Below are positions 1-10,500 of a stretch of DNA of 64,000 bases, piece by piece. The notes under the pieces were generated by a model. That model was given only the letters and a program-made list of their open reading frames with translations. It made no database searches and was not told the DNA's origin. The position numbers were made by a program, and so were the translations under genes. The first letter of the stretch is position 1. Each line of letters starts with the position of its first letter. The stretch is from Saccharothrix obliqua (lineage in GTDB: Bacteria > Actinomycetota > Actinomycetes > Mycobacteriales > Pseudonocardiaceae): the NCBI RefSeq assembly GCF_019375475.1, contig NZ_JAHXGQ010000009.1:62001-126000 (forward strand). Direction: 5' to 3'.

Positions 1-1054
1 CCTCGGCCAGGCCGTCCTCCCACCGCGGTGTGCCCTCGTTGCCCAGCGCCACGCCCGCGTTGGTCAGCACGGCGATGCCGTACCCGGACGGGAGGAGGAG
101 TTGGCCCGCGGTGTGCGTGAACCAGATGCCGTTGTGGCGGACGCGGTCGTCGCGGGTGTCCCAACCCATGCCGTAGGTCCAGCGCGGGTCCGAGGAGGTG
201 TGCATCGCCTTGATGCCCTCGGGCGAGACGAGCGCGGTGCCGTCGGCCGTCCGGCCGTTGTTCTGCTGCACCACCAACCACTTCGCCATGTCCTCGGCGG
301 TGGTGATGACGTCGTCCGAACCCGCCACGAAACGGGTCGGCTCGGCGGCCGGGATGGACATCCCGTACGCGTAGACGTAGCCCTTCGCGACGTCCGGCGG
401 CAGGTCGTCGGGCGTGGTGGTGACGGTGGTCGTGCTCCGCATCCCCGCCGGCTCGAAGATGTTGTGCCGCAGGTAATCCGCGTACTTCTCGCCGCTCACC
501 ACCTCCACCACGCGAGCGGCCAGGTGGTAGTTGGTGTTCGTGTAGTAGTGCTTGGTGCCCGGGTCGACCGCCAACGTCGCGGACCGGGCGCGGATCACCG
601 CGTCGGCCAGGGATCGCGGCTGCGGCAGGCTCTTCTCCGGCAACGTGCGGTCGGTGATGCCGGAGGTCTGGTTCAGCAGGTGCCGCGTGGTGATCGCCGC
701 GCCACGCGGGTCGGCCGGCTGGAAGTCCGGCAGGTAGCGGGAGACGGGCACGTCCAGGTCGAGCCTGCCCCGCTCGACCAACTGCACGGCCGCCAGCGCC
801 GTGAACGACTTGCTCACCGAGGCGATCGGCATCCTCGTCGTCGGGGTGACCGGCGCGCCGGTGGACGTCGTGCCGTGGCCGGTGAGGTGGACGACGCGGT
901 CGCCCCTGGTGACGGCCACCGCGACACCCCGGTACGCGGCGGCGTCGGCGAACTCCGCCACGTACCGGTCGATCTCCGTTGTCCCGTCGGCGAAGGCGGT
1001 CACGGGCGCCAGTGCGAGGGCCAGTGCCGTCGCCGCTGTCCAAACGTGCTTCAC
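1..1054 (-). CDS. Secreted serine hydrolase (class C beta-lactamase / DD-peptidase fold), 3' end outside window
   Basis: The N-terminal 351 residues are present and the C-terminus lies beyond position 1. A GTG start at 1054 follows an AGGAG ribosome site at about 6 bp. Residues 2-22 look like a signal peptide ending near AFA, so the enzyme should act outside the membrane. The family fingerprint is visible: S79-V-S-K82 (nucleophile and general base) and, later, Y-T-N in YYTNTNY. In this family such enzymes are DD-carboxypeptidases, esterases or aminopeptidases; the sequence does not distinguish them. A TACGGT -10-like hexamer on the minus strand (1087-1092) could be its promoter. The downstream HTG-type third motif seems to be at FTHTAG, close to the point where the window cuts the gene. 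Confidence 0.85.
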   Translation of the reverse strand, partial: MKHVWTAATALALALAPVTAFADGTTEIDRYVAEFADAAAYRGVAVAVTRGDRVVHLTGHGTTSTGAPVTPTTRMPIASVSKSFTALAAVQLVERGRLDLDVPVSRYLPDFQPADPRGAAITTRHLLNQTSGITDRTLPEKSLPQPRSLADAVIRARSATLAVDPGTKHYYTNTNYHLAARVVEVVSGEKYADYLRHNIFEPAGMRSTTTVTTTPDDLPPDVAKGYVYAYGMSIPAAEPTRFVAGSDDVITTAEDMAKWLVVQQNNGRTADGTALVSPEGIKAMHTSSDPRWTYGMGWDTRDDRVRHNGIWFTHTAGQLLLPSGYGIAVLTNAGVALGNEGTPRWEDGLAE

Positions 1055-1269
1055 GAGGTGCTCCTGTCGGTGCCGGTGTCACGGCGACCGTAGGAATTCC
1101 GCGTGCCCGGCACCCGACCCGAAGGGCAGGGCGCACCCCTGACCTTCGTCAGGGCGTTGGGCTGAACGGTCGAGGGGCCTACCCGCGGAGCGCGGTCCGT
1201 GCAACGTTCTCGGTCGAGCGGGCGATGTGAGACGCGAGCGGTGGGCGGTCACCGGGCTGGGAGGCGTTG

Positions 1270-2037
1270 ATGGCGGAGGGCGTGCGGGCCGGGGCTGCCA
1301 CGGACGTCGGGCGGGTGCGGGCGTCCAACGAGGACAGCCTCCTCGTCGGTACCGCGTTGTTCGCCGTCGCCGACGGCATGGGCGGTCATGCGGCGGGTGA
1401 GGTGGCCAGCGCCATGGCCGTCGACCACCTGCGTGCGCTCGACGGTCGTGACGACCTGCGCCCCGAGGACGTCCGCGCCGCGCTCGCCGAAGCCGACCAC
1501 GCCATCCGCGCCGCGGGGCGGGCGCACCCCGGGCAGGCGGGCATGGGCGCGACCGCCACCGGGCTGGGCCTGGTGCGGGTGGCCGGCTCGCCGCACTGGG
1601 TGGTGTTCAACGTCGGCGACTCCCGCGTCTACCGGTACGCCGACGACGTGCTCACCCTGCTCACCGTCGACCACTCCGAGGCCGCCGAGATGGTCGCCAC
1701 CGGCGCGCTGACCGCCGAGGAGGCCCGGTACTCGCGGTACCGCAACGTGATCACGCGTGCGCTGGGCGTCCGGGTGCCGTCCGAACCGGACCAGTGGGTG
1801 TTCCCGCCGGTGCCGGGTGAGCGGTTCCTGCTGTGCTCGGACGGGTTGACCGGCGAGCTGGCCGACGACGAGATCGCCGCCGTGCTGCGTGCCGTGGCCG
1901 ACCCGGCCGCGGCGGCCGGTGAACTGGTGCGGCGGGCGGTGCTCGCGGGTGGCCGGGACAACGTCACCGCCGTGGTCGTCGACTACGGGCACGGCGGGAC
2001 GTCCTCGGCGGACACCGCGCCGCGAACCACGCCGTGA
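1270..2037 (+). CDS. PP2C-family Ser/Thr protein phosphatase
   Basis: A soluble 255-residue PPM phosphatase without membrane segments. The metal-binding and core motifs are all visible: RASNEDS near the N-terminus, ADGMGGHAAG, GDSRVYR, CSDGLTGEL and GGRDNVTAVVV at the end, so it should be active with Mn/Mg. The ATG at 1270 is preceded by GGGAGG at 1259-1264; the TTG just before it is an alternative. Its end overlaps the FHA gene by 4 bp and the kinase follows, so the pair is a writer/eraser set with the FHA protein as probable phosphothreonine reader. It presumably dephosphorylates the kinase or its substrates. This is inferred from gene order and not shown by the sequence. Confidence 0.93.
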   Translation: MAEGVRAGAATDVGRVRASNEDSLLVGTALFAVADGMGGHAAGEVASAMAVDHLRALDGRDDLRPEDVRAALAEADHAIRAAGRAHPGQAGMGATATGLGLVRVAGSPHWVVFNVGDSRVYRYADDVLTLLTVDHSEAAEMVATGALTAEEARYSRYRNVITRALGVRVPSEPDQWVFPPVPGERFLLCSDGLTGELADDEIAAVLRAVADPAAAAGELVRRAVLAGGRDNVTAVVVDYGHGGTSSADTAPRTTP

Positions 2038-3050
2038 CCGGGTACGTGCCGGGTGGCGCCGTCGCCGTGGTGGCGGACCGGACGTGGTTGCTGCTCGGCG
2101 TCGCGCCGGGTTCCGACGTGGTCCGGCGGTGCTGGGAGCTGGTGCGTGGCGGCGCGGGGTTGGACGACGTGCTGAGCGTGATCGTGCACGAGGGGTTCCG
2201 GGCGGTCGGCAGCTTCGCGCTGGCGCGGCACGTGGCGGAGGAGCGGCGGGTCGTGTTGCGCGGCGCGGCGGTGGTGGGGCTGGTCGGCGCGGACGGCGTG
2301 CCGCTGGAGCTGCGGGCGGACGGCGTCGCGACGTGGGTGGACACCGGGCTGCCGGACGACGTCGTGGAGCTGTGGCTGGCGGCGGGTGAGGCGCGGGGCG
2401 CGGAACTGCCGCTGGAGCGCGGTGTGGTCGTGGCGGGCCGGGTGGTGGCGCGGTTGGCGGTGGTCGGCGGCGGCGTCCCGGACCAGGACCAGCCGGACGC
2501 GGACGAGACCGGCTGGTCCGAGCGGGTGGACGAGACCGTGGTCCGGCACAGCGGTTCGCCGGACGACACGCGGCACGTGTTCGCGGCCGGCGCGCCCAAG
2601 GTGCGGGCCGTGGCGTGCCCCGCCCGGCACCTCAACCCGGAGCACGCCATCGCCTGCCGGGTGTGCGGGCAGGCCCTGCCGCCGCAGGAGGCGTTCGTCG
2701 TGCCGCGCCCGCCGCTGGGCGTGCTGCGGCTGTCCACGGGCGAGCTGATCACGCTGGACCGCAACGTGGTCCTGGGCCGCGACCCGCGCGTCACCGACCG
2801 CGGAGCCGACGCGCCGCACGGCATCCGGCTCGCCAACCAGGGCAACGACATCTCCCGCAACCACGTGGAGGTCCGGCTCGACGGCTGGGACGTGCTCGTG
2901 GTCGACCTCGGCTCCAAGAACGGCACGACGGTCATCGCGCCCGGCTGGTCGCCGCAGGAACTCGCGAAGCTGATCCCGGCGATCCTCACGCCCGGCTCGC
3001 GGGTCGTGCTGGGCGACGGCGCGTTCTTCACCTACGAGGTGACCGGGTGA
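2034..3050 (+). CDS. FHA-domain protein with internal CxxC/H zinc-ribbon-like motif
   Basis: A 338-residue cytoplasmic adaptor. The GTG start overlaps the PP2C stop (GTGA), indicating translational coupling. The N-terminal 170 residues are not recognised. A pattern of one Cys, one His and then CRVC (CPARH...ACRVC) at about residues 196-213 could bind zinc. The C-terminal FHA domain (about 230-335) shows the expected elements: LGRDPRV, SRNHVEV and the GSKNGT turn, which bind phosphothreonine in this fold. It ends with its stop inside the kinase start. FHA proteins beside STPKs usually bind the autophosphorylated kinase; here it probably links the kinase to downstream partners. Confidence 0.9.
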   Translation: MTGYVPGGAVAVVADRTWLLLGVAPGSDVVRRCWELVRGGAGLDDVLSVIVHEGFRAVGSFALARHVAEERRVVLRGAAVVGLVGADGVPLELRADGVATWVDTGLPDDVVELWLAAGEARGAELPLERGVVVAGRVVARLAVVGGGVPDQDQPDADETGWSERVDETVVRHSGSPDDTRHVFAAGAPKVRAVACPARHLNPEHAIACRVCGQALPPQEAFVVPRPPLGVLRLSTGELITLDRNVVLGRDPRVTDRGADAPHGIRLANQGNDISRNHVEVRLDGWDVLVVDLGSKNGTTVIAPGWSPQELAKLIPAILTPGSRVVLGDGAFFTYEVTG

Positions 3051-4486
3051 CGCCACCGGTGATACCCGGCTACGCGCACCGGCGTGAGGTCGGGCGCGGC
3101 GGGTTCGCCACCGTGCACGTCTACTACCAGGAGAGCACCGACCGCGAGGTGGCGGTGAAGGTGCTCAACGACGCGGGCCTGCCGGCGTTGGTGCGGGAGC
3201 GGTTCCTCGCCGAGGCCAGGGCGATGGCGAAGGTCGGCAGCCACGACAACATCGTCACCGTCTACTCGGCCGACGAGTCGGCGGACGGCAGGCTGTTCCT
3301 GGTGCTGGAGTTCTACTCCGGCCACGACCTGAAGCGGGTCGCCGACCACGAGCCGCTGTCCGTGCGGCGGGTGTTGGACGTGGGTGTGCGGATCGCCGGC
3401 GCGGTGGAGACCGCGCACCGCGCGGGCATCCTGCACCGCGACATCAAGCCCGCCAACATCCTGGTCAACTCCTACGACAAGCCCGCGCTGACCGATTTCG
3501 GGATCGCGGAGCGGTCGGCCGCGCCGGCGGGCGGTGACGTGGTGCTGTCCGTGCCGTGGTCCGCGCCGGAGGTGGTGCGGCCGAGCGGGGTCGAGCCGGG
3601 TGTGCCCGCGGAGGTGTACTCGCTGGCCGCGACGTTGTGGCACCTGCTGACCGGGCACGCGCCGTTCGCCGTGCCGGGCGGGGACAACTCGCTGGAGGCG
3701 CAGGAGGCGCGCATCCTGCGTGGCGGACCGCCGCCCACCGGTCGGGCGCCCCGGTCGCTGGAGGCGTTCCTGGCCCGCGCGATGTCCGCGGACCCCGCGG
3801 CCCGGCCGCGCACGGCGGTGGAGTTCGCGCGCGGGCTCCAGGCGGTGCAGCGGGAACTGGGTTTCGCGGTGACCGAGCCGGCGTTGGAGTCGGCACCGGT
3901 GCGGTTGGGGGAAGCGCTCCCGTCGGACCCCGTCGAGCCCACCGCCACGCGCGAGCGCCCGCCCGCCGTGCCGGTCTTCGAGGTGGTGCCGCCCCACCCG
4001 GCCGTCCACAGCGGACCGCCGGCGCCGGGACCGCTGTCATCGCCGGGATCGAGGCCGGAGCCGCGTCCGGCCACGCGCCGGTCGGGGTGGCCGGTGCTCG
4101 CCCCGGTCGCCGGTGTGGCGGTGGTGGCCGTGGCGCTCGGCGTGCTGCTCGGCGGCGGGAACGGCGGTGCGCCCGCTACTTCCGCGCCGCCACCGACCGA
4201 CGGCCAGGACGTCGAGGCCGGTGGTGACAACACGCCGCCGGGCAACCCGACCGTGAGCGCGATCCGCGTAGACCCGGCGACGCTCCGCTTCTCCTGGACG
4301 TATTCCGCCGTTCAGGACAGCGACACCTACCTGTGGCGCACGCCGGACGGAGCGCTCACCGGCACCACCGAAAAGCCCACCGCGGACATCCGGTCGGCCG
4401 GTCCGCTGTGCATCGAGGTGAAGGTGGTGCGGGCCAACGGGGAGCACGCCGCCGTCGACTGGTCACCGCGTGGTTGCGGGACGTGA
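3047..4486 (+). CDS. Transmembrane Ser/Thr protein kinase with extracytoplasmic Fn3-like sensor
   Basis: 479 residues from a GTG that overlaps the FHA stop. The kinase domain (about 8-270) has the Gly-rich loop GRGGFATV, Lys38 in AVKVL, HRDIKPAN with Asp132 and Asn137, and DFG with Asp150, so it is expected to be catalytically competent. A Pro-rich juxtamembrane stretch follows, then a single membrane helix around 347-368. Outside is a small beta-rich module of about 85 residues resembling Fn3, with two Cys (PLCIEV and RGCGT). This is the PknB-like layout, but with one short sensor rather than PASTA repeats. A substrate candidate is the adjacent MoxR/DUF58/giant-protein set. Confidence 0.92.
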   Translation: MTPPVIPGYAHRREVGRGGFATVHVYYQESTDREVAVKVLNDAGLPALVRERFLAEARAMAKVGSHDNIVTVYSADESADGRLFLVLEFYSGHDLKRVADHEPLSVRRVLDVGVRIAGAVETAHRAGILHRDIKPANILVNSYDKPALTDFGIAERSAAPAGGDVVLSVPWSAPEVVRPSGVEPGVPAEVYSLAATLWHLLTGHAPFAVPGGDNSLEAQEARILRGGPPPTGRAPRSLEAFLARAMSADPAARPRTAVEFARGLQAVQRELGFAVTEPALESAPVRLGEALPSDPVEPTATRERPPAVPVFEVVPPHPAVHSGPPAPGPLSSPGSRPEPRPATRRSGWPVLAPVAGVAVVAVALGVLLGGGNGGAPATSAPPPTDGQDVEAGGDNTPPGNPTVSAIRVDPATLRFSWTYSAVQDSDTYLWRTPDGALTGTTEKPTADIRSAGPLCIEVKVVRANGEHAAVDWSPRGCGT

Positions 4487-4585
4487 TGCGGCGGTCCGAA
4501 TAGTTATCACCGGAAGTGCAACGAACCCCGCCGGCCGCCCGATACCCGGGATTGGCAGCCTTTTCTCGCCGAGCTGGGGGATGAT

Positions 4586-7500
4586 TTGTCTTTCCTGCGC
4601 CGACACCGCACGGCCATCGCGTCCGGGGCGGTGCTCAGCGTCGCCGCCGCGCTGCTGGTCGCCTACGCGGTCACGTCCACCGGCCACCCGGTGCGGCAGG
4701 TCGAGCTGAACGACGGCGGCGTCTGGGTCACCAGCGACCGAGACGGGCTGTTCGGACGGCTCAACAAACCGGTCGGCGCGCTGGACGGCGCCTTCTACCC
4801 GCCCGGCGGCGCGCAGCAGTCCTACCAGCTCGACATCGCGCAGGACGCCGCGGCGGTCGTCGCGTGGGACCGCGCGGGCGGCAAGCTCTACCCGGTGGAC
4901 GCGGCCCGCGCGGTCGCGTTGAGCGAGCAGAGCGCCACTGTCGCGGGTTCCGCCCACGTCGCGTTGGCCGGCGGCACGCTCGCCGTGCTCGACCCCAACA
5001 CCGGCAAGGTGTGGGCGGCCCGCGTGGACCCGAAGGCGGGTGTCGCGGCACTGGCCGATGTGGACGCCAAGAACCTCCCCGTGGCCGATGTGGAGGGCAA
5101 GGCGGGCATGGCGGTCGGTGTGGACGGTTCGGTGCACGTCGTCGCCGAGTCCGGCAAGACCGCCACCGTCCGCCCGAACGGCACGGGTTTCGGGTCGCCG
5201 GAGCGGGGCGACCTCGGCCGCGCGTTGCGTGAACCGCGGGTGACTGCGGTCGGCGAGCAGATGGCCGTCGTGGACGGCGGGTCCGGCACGGTGTTCCTGC
5301 CGGACGGCGTCACCGCGTCGGTCGGCGTGGACGCGGTGCCCCAGCAGCCCGGCCCGCCGGCGGACGACCTGGTCGTCGCCACCAGGAGCGCGCTGAAGTC
5401 GGTGCGGTTGGCCGGCGGCGTCCAGGACCTGTACCAGGCCAAGGGCGAACCCGCCGCGCCGGTGCGCCTCGCCGGCTGCGTGCACGCCGCGTGGGCGGGC
5501 GCCGAGGGCGGTTACGCCCGGTCGTGCGGTGGCGCGCCGGTCGGCCCCGGCAACCTCGCGGACGAGCAGGCGCTGGTGAAGCCGGTGTTCCGGGTGAACC
5601 GGACCGCGGTGGTGCTGAACGACCTCGACACCGGCGCGGTGTGGGACCTCGCGACGCAGCGCAAGGTCGACGACTGGTCGTCGGTGAAGCCACCGCCGGA
5701 GCAGGACCGCAGCGACCGGGAGAACGAGGAGAACACCACCGACGCCGCACGCGACCAGCCGCCGAAGGCCGTGGACGACGTGCTGGGCGCGCGACCCGGC
5801 CGCACCACCGTGCTCCACGTGCTGGACAACGACTCCGACCCGTCCGGCGACATCCTCGCCGTGTCCGAGGTGACCGCGCCGGACAACCCGGGCGCCACGC
5901 TCGCCATCGCGCCGGACGGCCAGACCGTCGAGGTGACCCTGCCCGAGGGCAGCGGTGACGTGCACTTCCGGTACACGGTGGACGACGGGCGCGGCCTCAA
6001 CGCGTCGGCCGCGGTGACCGTGCAGGCCCGCACGCCGGACCAGAACACCGCGCCCGCCGTGCGCGCGGGTGCGAAACCGCGGGACTGGGCGGTCGTGTCC
6101 GGCGGTCGGCTGACCATGCCGGTGCTGGCCGACTGGCGTGATCCCGACGGCGACCCGATCGTCCTGGTGGCGGCGAGTTCGCCGGCCGGTGTCGCGACCA
6201 CCACGCCCGCCGGCTTCGTGGAGTTCGCCGCGCCCGTCGCGGGCGGCAGCATCCCGGTCGACTTCGAGGTGACCGACGGCGTGGGCGAGGCGACCCGCGG
6301 TTCGGAGCGGGTGGCCGTGCAGGCGGCGACGGACTCCACGACGGTCGCGCCGACCGCGCAGCCCGACGTGGCACGCGGGCAGGTGGGCCGACCCGTGGAG
6401 ATCCAGCCGCTGGACAACGACCTGCCCGGCGCGGACCCGACCGACCCGACCGCCGTGCTGCGCCTGGCCACCGAACCCGCCACGCCGGAGGGCGTCCGCG
6501 TCGTCACCGACCTGAAGGCGGGCACCATCACCGTCACCGGCGGCAAGCCGGGCACGCTGGTGCTGGAGTACACCGCCGCGTTCGGCAACGCGCCGTTCGC
6601 CAAGGCGGCCATCCGGGTCGACCTGGCCGCCGCGCCCGACTCGCCCGCGCCGCCGGTCGCGATGCCGGACACGGCCGTGCTGCGTGGTCAGCAGCCGGTG
6701 CTGGTGGACGTGCTGGCGAACGACTTCAGCCCGTCCGGCGCGCTGCTCGCGGTGCAGGCGGTGACACCGGCGGGCACGCAGCTCGAAGCGGCCGTGGTGA
6801 AGGGGCGCTGGCTGCGGATCAACGCGCTCGACCCGGTGCTGGAGCCCAACCCGCAGCTCATCCGGTACACCGTCACCGACGGCGTCACGGGCGCGGTGAA
6901 CGGCGAGGTCACCGTCACCCAGCTCCCGCCGCCCGACGACGACACGCCCGTGCCGAAGGACGACCACGCGACCGTGCGCGCGGGTGACGCGGTGGAGATC
7001 CCCGTGCTGGACAACGACACCGCGCCCGCCGGCGGCACGCTGTCCCTCCAGGCCAACGTGCGTGACGCGCCCGAGCGGGGGCGGTTGAACACCGTGACCC
7101 GCGACGGCCGCACCGACGTGGGCACGGCCTACGTGGCGGGCAGGCTGGTCCGGTTCGTCGCACCGACCTCGGTGGACACGCCGACGACGGTGACGGTGGA
7201 GTACGTGGCGCAGAACGCGGCGGGCGACCAGGCCACCGGCCGCGCGCACGTCGTGGTCAACCCCGCGCCCACCCCGGCCACGCCGAACCAGCCGCCGTCG
7301 CCGCGCCCGGTCGAGGTGCGGGCCGTCGCGGGCGACACCGCGGTGGTCCCGGTGGCCACCAGCGGCGTCGACCCGGACGGCGACTCGGTCTCGGTGACCG
7401 GCACCGGCTCGCCCGCCGCGCTCGGCCGCGTGCTCGGGTTGAGCGCCACTTCGCTGACCTACCAGGCGTTCCCGGGCGCCGCGGGCACCGACCAGTTCAC

Positions 7501-10500
7501 CTACGTGGTGACCGACTCGCACGGCAGGCGCGCCGAGGCGGCGGTGCGCGTGGCGGTCGTGCCGCCGGGCGACCCGCAGCCGCCGGTCGCCGTGGACGAC
7601 GTGGTGACCGCCGCGCCGGGAACCGAACTCGTGGTCGACGTGCTGGCCAACGACTTCCGCGACGACACCGCCGAGCTGGAACCGCTCGCCGCGCGCAACC
7701 CCGGCGTGCAGGTGACCGGCGAGGACGGCCTGGTCAAGCTCACCGCGCCGAAGGCGGACGGCAAGCCGACGGTCGTCGCGTACGGCATCAGCAACGGCAT
7801 CGGCCGCATGTCGGTCGCCACGCTCACCGTGCGCGGCCAGGAGGACTACAACGCGCCGCCCACCGCGGGCGACCTGTTCCCGCGCCCCGCGGTCGACGCG
7901 CGGACCGCCGAGGTGGAGCCGCTGAAGGAGGCGGGCGACCAGGACAGCGCCGAGCTGAAGATCACCCGCGTGTTCGCCGACGACGCCAAGGTGTCCGGCG
8001 ACCGGGTGACCGTGCCGGTCGGCGAGCACCCGCGCACCATCGCCTACGAGATCGCCGACGACGGCGGCGCGACCGGCGTCGGCCTGATCCACGTGCCCGC
8101 GCCCGGTTCCGGCGCGCCCTACGCCAGGCCCGACCAGCTCATCGAGGTGCCGGTGGACGGCTCGGTGACCGTCGCGGTCGCCGACCACCTGGTGACGCCG
8201 TCCGGCAAGCGGCCCCGGCTGACCCTCGCCGACCGGGTGTGGGCCGCGCCCGCCGGCCTGGCCGTCGCCGCGCGGGGCGACCGGGAACTGGTGCTCACCG
8301 CGAAGAACGGCTACACCGGCCCGGCCGCGATCACGTTCGAGGTCACCGACGGCGAAACCCTCACCGACGGCCTGACGTCCGTGGTCACCATCCCGGTGCA
8401 GGTCGGGCCGGACACGCCCGTGCTGCGCTGCCCGGACGGCGCGCTGACCCTGATCGAGGGCGGCGTGCCGGTGAAGGTGGACGTGACGACGGTCTGCCAC
8501 GTGTGGGTCGCCGACCGGTCCAAGGTGGGGGAGCTGCGTTACTCCGCGTCGTGGAAGGACAAGCCGGAGGGCGTGTCGGTCGACGGCTCGGGCGGCCGGG
8601 TGCTGTCCATCTCGGCCGCCGCCGGCGCGCAGCCCGGCTCCACCGGCGTGCTGGAGGTGTCCGTCGACGGCGCGGGTGCGGCGAAGGCGTTCCTCGCGGT
8701 GCGGGTGACCGGCGCGCCGCCGCCCTCGGTCTCGCCGGTCACCGTGGACGGTGTGAAGGCGGGTGACACGGCGACGGTGAACCTCCTGCCGTACGTGCGC
8801 TCCGCGCTGCGCGACCAGCGGGTGTCCGTGGTGGCGGTGAACCAGGTGTCCGGCGGCGGCGCGTCTGTCAACCCGGAGGGGTCGTCGGTGCGCATCACGC
8901 CCAACGCGGACACCAACGGCCAGTTGGTGTTCAACGTCGTCGTCACCGACGTGCCCGACACCTCGCGCGACGACCGCAAGGTCACCGGCCGGATCACGGT
9001 GAACGTGCTGGGCGCGCCGGACGCGCCGGGCACGCCCGTGCCGGGTCGCTCGGTGCAGAGCAAGGTGGTGGAGCTGTCGTGGTCCGCGCCCGCGAGCAAC
9101 GGCGCGCCGATCGACTCCTACGAGGTGGACTACGGCAGCGGCAAGCAGACGTGCGCCGCGTCGCCGTGCGCCATCACCGGTCTGACCAACGGCACCGCGT
9201 ACACGTTCACCGTCCGCGCCCACAACCTGGTCGGCTGGAGCCGGCCCAGCGGCCGGTCCGAGTCGGCGCAGCCGAACACGGTGCCGGGCGCGGTCACCGG
9301 GCTGACCGCGTCCGACCCCGGTGACGGCACGTTGCGGCTGAGCTGGTCGGCCGCGCAGAACGACGGCTCGGCCGTGCTGCGGCACGAGATCTCGTGGGCG
9401 GGCGGCGGCCGGGCCACGGCCAACGGCACCAGCACCACCGTGACCGGCCTGGACAACGAGGCCAGGTACGTGTTCACGGTGATCGCCGTCAACGCGCAGG
9501 GTCCCGGCCCGTCCGCGACCGTCGCGGGCCAGTCGTCGGGCACGCCCGCGCGTCCCGCGCCGCCGACGTTCTCCGCGGCCGACGGCACCGGCGGGTCGTC
9601 CAAGGCCGTGACGGTGTCGTGGGCGGCGGTGAGCCCCAACGGCCCCGGACCCACGACGTACACGGTGCGCCGCTCCGGCCGGGGGGACAAGACGGTCTGC
9701 TCCGACGTCACGGCCACCAGTTGCGCCGATGACGGGCTGGCCAACGACGGCACCGTCTACAGCTACACGGTGACCGCGTCCAACGCGTCCGGCCACACGT
9801 CGCCGCCGTCCGCGCCCGCGGAGCTGGAGGCGACGTCCACCCCGGACCCGATCACCAACTTCACCGCCGAGCCGACCGGCCGCGACGGGCAGGCGGAGAT
9901 CACGTTCGACGCGCCGCCGTCGCACGGTCGCAGCAACACGGTGTCGTGCACGTGGAGCGGCGGGTCGTGCGGCACGTGGACCTATCCCGTGGACGGTCGG
10001 GAGAACGTCTCCTACACGATCAACGGCCTGCCCAACGGCGAAGCGGTGCCCATCACGCTCCAGTCGTGCAACGGCAGCGGTGGCGGCTCGCACGCGGGCA
10101 ACCCGTGCAACACGCCCGCCGTCGCCGAGGTGACCGCCTACGGGCCCATCAAGGACCTGGAGATCACCACGTGCGGCTGCGGTGACGAGGTCGAGTTCAC
10201 CATCTCCGTGAACCCCAACGGCAAACCGGCCACGGTGGAGGTCGAGACCAGCAAGCAGAAGCAGACGTTCACCACCGAGGTCGGCCTGTGGACGTGGAAG
10301 GGCAGCGACAAGGTCGGCTACGACGGCACAGACACCATCAAGGTCACCGTGTCCGACGAGGGACGGAAGTCGGTGACCCGCACCAAGACCCAGGACACCC
10401 CGCCGCCACCGCCTTCGGTGACCGTGTCCAAGGGCGCGGCGTGCGGCCCGAGCGGCTGCACCGGCACCACCACGTGCACCACCGACGCGTGCGCGTACAT

